Part shown: one piece after another, positions 1 to 9,879 of the stretch | Layout of the letters: each line of letters begins with the position of its first letter | Numbering within the stretch: the first letter of the stretch is position 1 | Source of the DNA: Rhodosporidiobolus odoratus | Lineage: Eukaryota > Basidiomycota > Microbotryomycetes > Sporidiobolales > Sporidiobolaceae | Assembly: GCA_034387635.1 (NCBI GenBank) | Contig: JAOANU010000012.1 | Span: forward strand, 310,001-374,000 | Reading direction: 5' to 3' | Length of the DNA: 64,000 nt | Made by a program: the position numbers and the translations under genes | The notes under the pieces: model-generated | Told to the model about the DNA's origin: nothing | The model's database searches: none | What the model saw: only the letters and a program-made list of their open reading frames with translations

Positions 1-891
1 TGGTGAGAGAGAGAGCCTGCATTACCATCAAGTCGAAGAGCGTTAGCTAAGCGAGTACTGGCCCGACGCCCGAAGTGGAAGCAGCCATGCGAAACAGCGT
101 GAGGCTAGCTTCAGAAAGCCTGACGCACCTCGGTGTGCTTCTTCTGGTCAAGCAAGCTGACGACGACGAGCAAGCACACGAACGCATCGGCCTCGGGCAC
201 CGTCGAGGCGAGTTCCTTGAGTTCCTCCTTCTTCTTGACCGCTTTGGGTTTCTCCTTTTCCTTGTCGGCGCCCTTTTCTTCATCAGCCTTCTTATCTTTG
301 TCGCCTTCTGCTGCTGATGATGCGGCTGCGGCTGAGGGGGCATCGACGTCCATCTGTGCGGCCCCACCAGCGGCGGAAGTTGAAGTTGCGACATGGTCCT
401 TGGGGGGCGAGGCGGGGTTGCCGAGGATATCGAGTAGCTGTTGTTTCCGTTCTGCGCCTGAGCGTGTGGCAGTGTCGAGGTAGGATGAGGAAAGGCGAGA
501 AAAGAGAGGGGGAGTCGTCAGCGTCGCCTCGTTCGAGTTTGCTCCTGAGTAAGGACGAGTGAGGGGACAGCGTACCGTCTTTGTAGATGTTTGCTGTTCG
601 AATGACCTCTGCCAAGTTGTCTGCGTTTAATCCGAGTTTTTGACGGAGTTGAGGAAGTGACCTCAGGGCGCGAGTTGTGAGTCTCGGTTCGAGGAGGGTG
701 GTGGCTTGGTGGAGGAGGTTGAGGTTGTGTTGAATGTCTGGTGTAAACGTACGACTGATTAGTCTGTGGCTGTAGAGAGTCTAGATGGATGTGGACTCGC
801 TGATGAGGGCCACCGAGTAATCGCAAGGAGCAGGAGCCGAAGTAGCTGCAGGGGTGGAGGTGCAAGGTGCGGTGGTGGTAGCTTGAGTCAT
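1..891 (-). CDS. RPN3: 26S proteasome regulatory subunit Rpn3/PSMD3, N-terminal part, runs off the left edge
   Basis: Non-ATPase lid subunit of the 19S regulatory particle. Reading leftward, the start codon is at 891. A well-supported exon reads DIQHNLNLLHQATTLLEP (to 576), followed by an intron to about 452. A long exon (451-129) runs through a Lys/Glu-rich linker into EADAFVCLLVVVSLLDQKKH, which matches the conserved block of PSMD3 that begins the PCI-region helices. A donor GTGCGT at 128 opens an intron ending near 17, and the last 16 bases are the next exon. The small first intron (around 745-785) could not be fixed with certainty. The charged linker around 200-350 is longer than in human PSMD3. 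The gene is divergent from SWP1. Confidence 0.85.
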
Positions 892-1005
892 GCTGCTGGT
901 TGCTCTCTCAGCTAGTTTCCAGTGATGAATCGAGGTGTGGGTGGAGCAGCGAAATCGGATGCCACGCTCCCTCTTGCAACCTCTTCTGTTCTCCTACAAC
1001 ACACC
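892..1005. promoter_or_regulatory. Short divergent promoter between RPN3 and SWP1
   Basis: Only 114 bp separate the two start codons, so the promoters and 5' UTRs of both genes must lie here or overlap each other's transcribed region. I see no clear TATA box or PACE-type proteasome element (GGTGGCAAA). Confidence 0.5.
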
Positions 1006-2231
1006 ATGCTGCCAAGATTACTAGGACTGGCTGCCCTTGCTGCAGCTGCACACGCTACCCTCGTCGTCAAAGACGGTAAACTCACCGTCATTGACCACGC
1101 AACCGCTTCCGCAGTTCACTCGACCTCGCAAGTTCAACTCGATCCTGTCTCCCCCCCTTCCCCTCGTGTACTGATCCCTGCTTCCACAGATTCACCGCTT
1201 CCTCGCCCTCGACTCTCGCCGCCTCGGGTCAACCCTACGCCCTCTCGGAAACCGACTCTCTCAAACTCGCCTTCACCCTCACAGACGACGCGACCAACAA
1301 GGGCTTCCAACCCCAACAGGCCGCACTCAGCTGGCAACCCCTCGATCACAGCGAACGGGAACAGTCTGGACGAGACGACATGATGTGGGTCAAGGTCAAT
1401 CGCAAGTCGGGAAAGGGAAAATGGGAACTCGTAGGTCAACTCGTGTGTACAACTCGGCACAGCACACTGCTGTATCGACGACTACGCTACTCGCATCGCC
1501 GTCCATTGCACTGACTCGTCTTTACCCACTCCCCGCAGGACTTGTCCCGCGCCCCGGCCTCCCTCCTCTCCCTCTCCTCCGGCCCTCTCTCCCTCACTCT
1601 CCTTCTCGCGGCTCCCAACCAATCCCCGCTCTCCCTCCCCCTCGGCGTCTTCACCCTTCCCGCCTCGCTCGCCCTCCCCTACCCCTTCCCTCCCAACGAG
1701 GACTTGCCTCGCAGCTGGGAAGTCGAGAAGTATGACAAGCAACCTGAGTTGGGCTGGACGTTCAGGGAGGCCGAGAAGAGGGTTGAGCTGGTCAAGGCTG
1801 TTGGAGGTACTGCAGTGGTTTTGGCACCATGGGTTGTCTTTGCCGGAGTGGTGCGTGCTAGTCCTTTCGCTTCGCCTCTCCCTTCCCGGATTCGTCTGGA
1901 AGCATCAAGGCTGAGTCGATCGATGACTGGCTGGCACTCACACGCTCCCTTATCCTTGCTGCAGCTTTCCCCCGTCCTCCCAACTCTTCCCTTCCAACGC
2001 CCCTCCCCGACCACAACCCTCTTCCTAACCCTCTTCCTCACCCTCGAATCCTCCTACATCCTCTACTGGCTCTCCCCCTTACCCCTCTTCAACTTCTCTC
2101 CCAATCTCATTCAGTTCTTGCCCTGGTTCGGAGGACTCGCACTTGCTAGTGCTGCGGTGGGGAGGAAAGCTCTCGGGGAGGGTCAGAGGAGGAGGATGCA
2201 GAGGGAGGGAAAGGCGAAGAAGAGTCAGTAG
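1006..2231 (+). CDS. SWP1: Oligosaccharyltransferase subunit Swp1 / ribophorin II
   Basis: ER membrane subunit of the N-linked oligosaccharyltransferase. Four exons: 1006-1131, 1190-1430, 1539-1850, 1965-2231, with clean GT..AG boundaries. The start gives a signal peptide (MLPRLLGLAALAAAAHA). A luminal beta-rich domain follows. The family hallmark is QPELGWTFREAEKR, equivalent to the PEI.HTFR..EKRPP motif of ribophorin II, just before three hydrophobic segments (about residues 230-330). The tail is basic (GEGQRRRMQREGKAKKSQ). The length of about 350 aa is nearer yeast Swp1 than animal RPN2. An in-frame ATG at 922 exists, but 1006 is preferred because it puts the signal peptide at the N-terminus. 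Confidence 0.85.
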
Positions 2232-2818
2232 AGATCCGGCGCGGTATGACGACGTTGACGAGAAGACTCAAGAAACGAGTGCGTTTTTTTTTTTTTTTTC
2301 TGCCCCGGGCCCCATTGCGAGTTCGGCGTGGTCTGCTTTCTCCGTCTCTTTTCCGCCGACGGTTCTTCGCCAAGGCTGTACATGGATGGACCGACTCGCT
2401 CGCACGGTACCGCTTCACCTGAGCCCGCCATCAACTTACACTATCGACAAGTCGTTCTGATCCGCCACTTGATTATCCCGGTTTGCTTCCCTTCAGCTTT
2501 TGAAGATCCCGGTTTTCGTTCTCTCCGGAAACCTCGTGGCTTGCACACATGCCGACGCCGTGAACAGCCTCGCCCTGTGCCTGCAGGGGCGCCGCGCCGT
2601 CTTGAGACCGATTGATGGGGCGCACGTCGCTCAGCGCTGTTCCGCGGACCTTCGGGTTTCTGACCGGGCTTTTCATGCGGCGTCGTCGGTCGTCTGCTTC
2701 TTTCCGTTCTTCCCTCTGCCCTCTCCTCGTCCTTCTCAAGCTTCAAGGTCTCCTAAACTTTCCTCGACGACGCGGCCGCCCGACCACTTTACTATACAGC
2801 AACCCTATCAGCCTCGCA
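2232..2818. other. Intergenic region with a T16 tract
   Basis: No coding region is supported. It holds the 3' end of SWP1, a run of 16 T at 2284-2299, and a pyrimidine-rich stretch (about 2690-2760) that is probably the promoter or 5' leader of the next gene. Confidence 0.5.
2284..2299. repeat. T16 homopolymer
   Basis: Sixteen consecutive T downstream of the SWP1 stop codon. Confidence 0.95.
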
Positions 2819-3844
2819 ATGTCCGACGTACCTAAAGCCCGACTTACTAAAGCGCAACACGCGGTCCGGAAAGCGGGTCTCGTGAGGGAACAGAAGCAGA
2901 ATGACGAGCTGTGGGAACGAGACGTACTGAACAAGGATTGGCGTTACAATCGTGAGTCGAGAATCCTCTTTTTTTTTTTTTTTTCCACTTTCGGCGGGCA
3001 AACGCTGCAAACCCTGCACGTTGAACGCTGACCTTGGGCTTGCTTGTCCCTTCTTGGTGTCTCGCGTCGCCTCGGAAACAGAGAATCAGGGTGGATTACG
3101 TGATCTTACCTTCTTCTTCTCCTCGAGTACAGAGTACTCAAACCCACCGTCCCATCAGACACTGACCTCGCAGAGTCGCGCAACATTGCAGGTGGACCGG
3201 ATTCAGCAACTCGTCAGAAATTGACTAAGCGACGTGCAGACCTGGCGGTCAATTTGTGGTTTGGTGACCGGTTGGCACATCCTGGTTTGGTGCGTTTGTC
3301 GCCTTCAATCGTCTGCTATACATCTCGCTCTCGCTCTCGCTCTCGTTCCCTCTATACCCCTCGCGCTCGATCCATCATCATCTGCTGACTACTGGTCCGC
3401 TTTCTGTTTTTCCCCTCTCCCTCTCTCTTGTTTGATCGATTCGTGGAGGGCAGACTGAAAACGCCATGATTGAAGAGGCAGAACATGAAGAAAACAAGGC
3501 GCGTAACGAGGCTGCCAGGTTGGACGAGATTGCCAATCAACTGAACCAACAACAACGGGAGGGTCGGGGCGACGGTGCGTTGTCTATATGTCATGCCCAT
3601 TCCAATCTGCTGGATATGCCACGGCGACTCTGCTCGAGGCGAGCGTACAACGTGCTCACATTCGGTGCCGTTTTATCTTTGGATCACAGTGATGACGAGA
3701 ATGAATCGAACACGGACCAAGGCTGAATACTTTAAGCAGCTTGAGATGCGCTACACAGAGCTAGTGACCACTTTGCTGGACGACGACAAGCCACTGGCGG
3801 ATATCGGTAACGAGTTTGGGAAATGGGGGACTTGGGTTCGATAA
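2819..3844 (+). CDS. Unrecognised Pucciniomycotina-type protein, family A copy 1
   Basis: I do not recognise this gene. Assembled exons start at MSDVPKARLTKAQHAVRKAG (2819) and run to a donor near 2951. They resume near 3134 (LLKPTVPSDTDLAESRNIAG), continue to 3291, resume near 3455 (TENAMIEEAEHEENKARNE), and end with 3691-3844. The predicted product is about 190 aa, hydrophilic, mostly alpha-helical and coiled-coil-like. No signal peptide or membrane segment is seen. The C-terminal block LEMRYTELVTTLL..KPLADIGNEFGKWGTW resembles the end of the gene at 22280-23173. Reading phase is consistent across all junctions. The first intron contains a T16 tract (2969-2984). Confidence 0.6.
2969..2984. 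repeat. T16 homopolymer inside an intron
   Basis: Sixteen consecutive T shortly after the 5' splice site of intron 1 of the family A gene; the same length as the tract 685 bp upstream. Confidence 0.95.
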
Positions 3845-4340
3845 GTGTACAGTGTTAGTAGTAGGGATGGCGCATGGGGTTGAACCGTTGATACCTGATT
3901 GTTACCCTCAGGCTCACCTCAGGCTGTCCCCCGCGCGTGCGGTCTGACTGTTTCATTTCTTTCCAATCCAGATCATCACGAAGTACTGGATCCAGTTTCA
4001 ATATCCGCCAGCAGAACGTTCGGGGCTGCGTTCTGCCTAAGACAAAAGTCGGGACCGTCCCAAAGTCGCTCTGAGGGCGAGAGGAGATATGTAGGAGCAA
4101 CTAGAGAAGAGAGAGAAGTTCCCGCCTTGCGTCCGTCCTTGCTCCACCTCGACCTCCTCTCCATGTACGCTTCTTCTCCGTCGCGCACCTCTCCCACTCC
4201 TCCCTTTCACACATAGCTTTGGGTGGTGGCAAAGCGACGACATCGATTCTTTCTTGGGGACCTTCTCAAGTTGGCACCAAGAATCGCCCTCGACCTCGAG
4301 CCGCGTCATGTGTGAGCTAGATAGACTCGAAAGACACTTT
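3845..4340. other. Intergenic region between convergent genes
   Basis: Holds the 3' ends of the genes on either side. Open frames on both strands have weak third-position bias; no gene is supported. Confidence 0.5.
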
Positions 4341-5335
4341 TTAGTCGCCCATCATCAGTCGAGCGGCCCGGAGGAAGGAGAATTGGCTTTGATTCGTCCG
4401 ACGAGACCTAAGAAGAGGGATCGTGAGAACTCGCCCTTCTCTACCATCCGCTTGATCATCAACGCCTCCTCCATCATCTCCCTCCCTTACCTCGTCCGTC
4501 TCACCCTCCTCCTCTACACCGACCCACTCATCCTCCCTCCCCTGCCTGTTCAACATTCTGGGGTTGCTGGCGAAACGGATGGGCGGAAGACCGTTCGCCC
4601 CGCTGGTGGGTTGTCGAGAAGGTGGAACGGGCTGCGCGGAGGTTGCACGGAGAACAGTACGGGTCAGGGAGGCGGTGTTGAAGGGGAGGAGGGCGGCACC
4701 GGCAGAGGGCAAGGAAGTGGAAGAACCGGCTCGAGGGGCGGGGGAGGAGGGGAAGCGAGTGGCAGAAGAGGCGGGGGCCGCGGAAGGGCGCTCAAAGTCG
4801 TACTTGGCAGAGTCGAGAGTAGGTGCGGAAGGGGGGACAGCTGAAGTAGGCTTTTCGCGGATGGAAAGGGAGGAAAGGAGGTCGTTGGCGAAAGAGGCGG
4901 CTTTAGATGCTGGAGGTGGTGTAGCTTCTGATGATGACTCTAACGCTGACATGACGACCCCCGCCTCCTGCTCTCTTACAGCCTCTTCCAGTATCTCCCT
5001 TGTACTTCTCGCGACATCTTTTCTTCGCTCCTCGACGTCCTCGAGCATCTCCCCCTCTCCGTCCCTGCCCAGGGTCCCTCGGTACCATTCACTCCTCGCC
5101 TTGCACCTCGCTGAACAGTAAGCGCCCTTTCCCTGTCCCCCCGGCGCCTCGAACAGCCCATTCGCCATCATCCTCACCTTTACCCGCTTCGCATCGGCTG
5201 CCTGTTCCTCCTCACTCCTGTAGGGCGTAGCAGCCGCATTCGCACACACAGCGTACGAATCCAGCCTTCCATATGCCGTTCGACCAGCAAGTCTTCGTAA
5301 GCTGGCCCATCAAGGGTTTTCGCCGCTTCCTTCAT
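4341..5335 (-). CDS. RTR1: RTR1/RPAP2-type RNA polymerase II CTD phosphatase, apparent frameshift
   Basis: Rtr1/RPAP2 proteins remove Ser5 phosphate from the RNA polymerase II C-terminal domain through a zinc-finger-like fold. Reading leftward from ATG 5335, frame one gives GPAYEDLLVERHMEG, matching the (Y.D)ivEER segment. The next family segment, SYAVCANAA, and the distal GAYCSARCKARSEWY (equivalent to the third and fourth zinc ligands) are in another frame. The remaining about 200 residues are low complexity. One missing base near 5262 would restore spacing exactly to the human protein, or a very short intron may be involved. The position of the first zinc Cys reads Asp in that alignment. 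The family call rests on the CSxxCxxRSxxY block plus the ER helix. Confidence 0.55.
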
Positions 5336-5742
5336 GACTTGCAAGGCTCAGCAGCAGAGAAGAATCGTGACGAGTATGGCTTGCAAGCTCGTTCAACAGA
5401 GGTAAAAAGGAGGTACAAGTAGACTGATGGGTACGAATGGGGCAAGATGCAAGTGTCGATGGGTGGTGATGATGATAATGATGAGAAGGGAATGAAGAAG
5501 CGCAGGTATAGGGGGGGCGGGGACGAACGTTAATGCTTGGAGAGATCACGAAGACTGAGATGATAGATAGATAAAGTGAGAGAGAAACGAATCTGGTAAT
5601 ATGTCCGGGTTTTGTGGAAAGAGGGGGTTAAGCGAAAGACGAAGGGTAACGCGAGGAGAGAGAGGAATCAAGCAGGGACAAACTGTACGACGAGAGACTG
5701 GAAGACCGATAGAAAGGGAAAAAGTAAAGGAAGAAAAGAAAC
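5336..5742. other. Intergenic region between two leftward genes
   Basis: Promoter side of the RTR1-like gene and the 3' end of the Ser-rich gene. A possible upstream RTR1 exon cannot be excluded, but no phase-consistent one was found. Confidence 0.4.
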
Positions 5743-6894
5743 TCAAGCCATGAGACCAAGCCCAAAGACCTCGCGGTCTTCTCCGACGACAACGACGGCA
5801 GGCTTGAGAGTAGTCTGCTTGCCCTTGCTGGCACGACGGGCGGCGAGGGTGTCGAGGCGACGACGAGCGAGAGACGACCCCGACGAGAGCGGCGACGAGA
5901 AGAACGACGTGGTCTCGAAGGACGAGATGCACGCGGTGACCGGCGATGGTGAAGGAGAAGAGGGAGGAGAGTTGGAGATAGAGGCCAGAGAGGAAGCCGG
6001 TGACGAGTGAGGGCTGTTGTCGTCCGAGAAGGAGAGGGAAGGAACGGGCGACGAGGGAAGACCGTCGGATTCGTAGACGTGCGGGTGCGAAGTCGCGGGC
6101 ACCTCGTCCAGCGAAGGAAGAGGGATTGTCCGGTAGAGGGAGGGGCTGGCATACGGGGTCGCAACGTCGAGCGAGATGCGGCGGGCAAAGCCAATGGACG
6201 AGTCGTCGGTCTCCGACTCGTAGGCGTCACTCCAGCGGCCATCGTCACTAGTCGAGGGCGAGGAAGGAAGCTCCGCAGATGAGACCATGCTGTCGGAGGT
6301 AGATGATCGTTCGCGGTACACGCCGAAGAGACCAAGTGAGTTGGTCTTCTGCGAGAGGCGAGCGCAACAAGGTCAGCTTCATGTCGTAGGAGGCACCCGC
6401 GAGCGATCCAAGGAAAAGAGACGACGAGAAAGAAGCTTCGGACGCACGGAGAACGGCATGTACGAGTCCTCCTCGTCGCTCGAAGAAACCCCCTCGCGCT
6501 CCTCACGGAAAGCTTCCTCAGTGAACCGGCAGAAGTTGCGCATAGCAGGCGAGCGCTTCATCGGGCTGGAAGAGAGGTTGTGGGTGGCGGCGGTCGCCGT
6601 CTTAGGAGTCGCAGGGAGCGGCATGAAGATGGGTGCCGGAGGAAGAAGAGGCGCGGTCGGCGTCGAGGGGGAAAGGAGGCCGCGGTTTGAAGCGGTCGAG
6701 AGAGTGAAGAGGTATTCGCGACGCTGGGAAGCGAAACTGGCGTCGAGGGGCGACGGCGGTGCACGCTTGCGGGAGGTGCGCTTCGGGCAGGCATTTTCGG
6801 GGAGGATGCAAAGAGGCAGAGTCGAGCGGATGGGCGTGACGGGGGGGTTTGACGCGTCATTCGTCGAGGTGCTGAATGAGAAGTAGGAAGACAT
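5743..6894 (-). CDS. Ser/Pro-rich low-complexity hypothetical protein
   Basis: I do not recognise this gene. Two exons, 6894 to about 6458 and about 6352 to 5743, are joined through an intron with donor GTGCGT and acceptor CGCAG. The joined frame passes smoothly from EEDSYMPFS into KTNSLGLFGVYRERSS. The product is about 350 aa, very rich in Ser, Pro and Thr, with acidic Ser clusters (SSSDEEDSY, DDGRWSDAYESETDDSS) that would suit CK2-type phosphorylation. There is no membrane segment or known domain. The sequence upstream (about 6905-6990) looks like a 5' UTR intron ending CTCCTGCAG. A role in regulation or cell polarity is only a guess. Confidence 0.65.
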
Positions 6895-7954
6895 GATGCT
6901 GGGTGAGGCACTGGGGTTCTGCAGGAGAAAGCAAAGAAGAAGAAAAGGTAAGTAAAGAAAGCGTGAAGAAGGGGGAGCGCGGGCTACAAAGGATGTTTGG
7001 AGAAAGCTTGACCTACGTTACTCGTGGCGGTGGGGGAAGAGGAGAGTGCTTGTTGTGTTCGAAGACAAAGACAAGTGAGGAGAACAGGCGGTGGAAGGGA
7101 GGTGAAAGGAGGGAAGGAAGTAAGAGAGACCGCCTTATGTAGCCGCAGTGGCATAACCTGGCAGATTGTATAGCGCCACCACTTCCCCTGCGCAGGAGGT
7201 CCATGACAAGGGGAGCAGGATGAGGAGGCGCCAGCGCAGGACGGACTTGTGCGCTCTCATAGTCTCCGACAGTGATCGGACCGGACCAGATATGAACGAT
7301 AGCATTCTGGAGATTCAGCATTAGCTGAGACACACTCCTGAACTGACGCAGAACCGGCAGTAAGCGAGGAAGAAAAGCTTTGTTTGTTTTCCGGCTGGAA
7401 TTCGCTACAGATTGCTTCATCTCGCAGCAATAAGCGCAGTTCCGGTGTTCCTTCGGCGTCTTGGCCGGGTCCTGCGCAGGAAAGACGGTCGACGGGGGCA
7501 TTTGGAACGATTTCTGCAGGAAAGTCCCCCACCATACAAATCACGGCCTTCTCATGACGCGTCCAAAGCGTTGTGGCAATAGGACGCTGAGCTGTGTGCT
7601 GCTGCGGATGTGGACACTCTACATACCTTTAGAGACAAGACTGTCCTCATGGATAACCCTCGGCGGCTCGTGCGCACAGAACAAGGGGACCAAGGTGGTG
7701 TACAAAGGACTTGAGAACGCAACGCGTCGAGCCACGGTACTGTTGTTCCGCTCGGCTTCGTCGAGTAGCCGGCCCCGTGCGCGATAAGCCAGTAAGTTTT
7801 TACAGTAGCATGGCGATAATTAGACTCGGACGAGCGAGGAACGCGCCAATGAAGGCGAAAACTGTGTGCGTGCAGGACTTCATTCTTGTACGTGCAGGAC
7901 CTCATTTTTGTACGTGCAGGACTCCACTCTCATACACTCTGGGGGCTTTCACGC
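6895..7954. other. Intergenic region, about 1 kb
   Basis: Contains the 5' leader and promoter of the leftward Ser-rich gene and the 3' flank of palC. The open frames here on either strand lack the C/G third-position bias of real exons. A 22-bp tandem repeat lies near the right end (7869-7922). Confidence 0.5.
7869..7922. repeat. 22-bp tandem repeat, three copies
   Basis: The core CGTGCAGGAC occurs at 7869, 7891 and 7913, exactly 22 bp apart. The intervening bases are similar (TTCATTCTTGTA, CTCATTTTTGTA). It lies about 35-85 bp downstream of the palC stop codon. Confidence 0.9.
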
Positions 7955-9781
7955 TCAGAAATACTGCCCAGCACCATAGTAGTCACCCAATTGCGCATCT
8001 CTGGCCCCGTCCTCTTCGTCGGAACTGTCCTCCGCAAGAGAAAGGCTTGAGATGCCACTGTCGAGCGAGGAGGACGGCAGGGGTTGTCTCGGCGGAGGGA
8101 TCTTCGAGGAAGACAAGCTGCCCGAGCGCGGCCGAAAAGCGGGTGCAAAGGGAGCGTAGGGCTTCAGGGTGAGCGCAGCGCGGCCGGACGGTAGGCGGGA
8201 CTGGAGGGTTTGGGCGGAGGGAATCGGCTGGAAGTGTACCTGTGTGCGGCGTAGCAAGTCGCGTCAGTGCCGGCACCTTTCACACCTCGTGGTAACCCCT
8301 GCCTAGTATGTATTATGGAGGCATGCGACAGCGCGGCGACCGAAGACAAAACAGCGCACCGAGTCGTTCACCTTTCGGTAAGCATTCGCAAACGCCTCCG
8401 TACTCTCCACCTCTTCCTGCACCTTCCCCTTCTTCCCCTTGCCCGCCTTCCCACCCTTCGCTAGCCCCTTTAGCTTTCCAAGCCCCTTATCCTTCTCCTG
8501 CAACTGCGCCAACGTTTTCTTCGCCATGTCAAGGTAGCCCAACGCTTCGCCCGTCGAGCTACGTTCGCCGAGGTCGACACCGAGCCACTTGTACGACAGA
8601 GCGAGCGCGAGGAGTCGACCGTCCGAGAGGTAACGTCGTAGCAGAGGGGGGATCTCGCCAGTGTACGCCGAGGGGGAGAGAGATTTGACGGCGGAGCGGG
8701 CTTCGTCGTAGAGGGTATAGACTTGGAGATTAAGTTTAGACAGGAGGGAGGGGGAAGGGTGCGAAGGCGGAAGGGGTGGTCCGGGCGTGGTTGTCGAATG
8801 TGCAACCGAGAGCGAGCGGGAGAGAAGTCGGCGGATAGCAAGGAGGTTGGCGTCGGCCAAGCAGACTCTGCGAAGGGAAAAGCATGAGGTAGGTGCGTAT
8901 ACTAGGTGAGAACAGAGCAAATTACTTCGCTAAAGCCGTCGCCACCTCGCGGGTCATTTCCAGCGGTCTTGTCCGCAAAGCTTCCGTCCCGACTGCGGCT
9001 TCCCATCTCGGGATGATGACCTCGGCCAGATGCATGAGCACTCCGCTAGCCTTACATAGCGTGTCGGCAGCTTGATTGATCGTTTCATCGTGAATCTTGA
9101 TCGCGGATGAAGAGACGGAAGAGGAGATCTCGTAGGAGCCGAGCGATGTGACAAGGGTTGAAGCCGAGTTGGCGAGGCAGAAGGCATAGGTCAGAAGGCT
9201 AGCAACGAGCTCGTAATGTCTGCGGGCGAAATGCCGTTCAGCGCCGACGGCTAGAGAGGGCGAGGAGGAAAACGCACAAGGAAGGCAAGGGAACACGCTT
9301 CTTGCCCTTCTTCAGCGAGTGCGCAGTGAGTCCGCTTCTCCACGCAAAGACTGCACACATCAAAGAAGGTCAGCCCAGGCAGTACCGACCCAGAGACGCG
9401 GGACTGACCAGGATCGCTTCGCAAGAGCAGGTCATCGGCTTCGACACAGGCCATGATGGCGTAGAGAAAAGGCAGGTAGTCGGCTGCAGCCTAGCTTGTG
9501 ACGAGTGTAAGCGAAACAGAGCAGCACAGCAGCGCTGCGACCGTGTAGTTTGCGCCAAGCCCCACATGGCCTGGAGGGTGTCGAGGACTCACCCTGGCCG
9601 TGCCCGTCCAGTCTGCACCTCGTCCATCGCCCAGTGTATCTCTTTTTGCTGCCTTGAGTGCGGTTCGGACGGCTACTCGTGCTGTGTGGGCATCTGCGAG
9701 GTCGCGAGAGTGGGAGGAGGAGGGATCCTGGAGTAGCTGGTGGAAGGCGATGGAGGCGGGAACGGGAGGGGGTAAGATCAT
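7955..9781 (-). CDS. palC: pH-response regulator PalC (BRO1-domain protein of the Pal/Rim pathway)
   Basis: PalC is a BRO1-domain adaptor that links the plasma-membrane pH sensor complex to ESCRT-III in ambient-pH signalling. Exons read leftward from 9781. The N-terminus MILPPPVPASIAFHQLLQDP is followed by DYLPFLYAIMACVEADDLLL, then HYELVASLLTYAFCLANSAS, then a long helical exon (8880-8350). The last exon has VHFQPIPSAQTLQSRLPSGR...LKPYAPF and ends DYYGAGQYF. The QPIP..LPSGR..KPY block and the aromatic C-terminus after a Gly-rich turn are PalC features. Phase is consistent across at least five introns. It is divergent from the GTO-type reductase gene, with 98 bp between potential starts. Confidence 0.85.
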
Positions 9782-9879
9782 CCGAGCTACTCGGTGAGAG
9801 TGTGTTTGACTTTTGTAAGAGCCTTGCTGGAGTAATCGAGGATCAGGAAGCGGCTGCCATTTCCGGCTCTTCTTCTCCG

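Noticed and set aside
5628..6506. 292-residue leftward open frame rich in Arg/Ser
   Set aside because: Alternate frame of the Ser-rich gene; the other frame joins across a clean intron and has better composition.
7013..7544. Possible leftward gene upstream of the Ser-rich gene
   Set aside because: No codon bias, no splice sites and no recognisable motif; best read as promoter and 5' leader.
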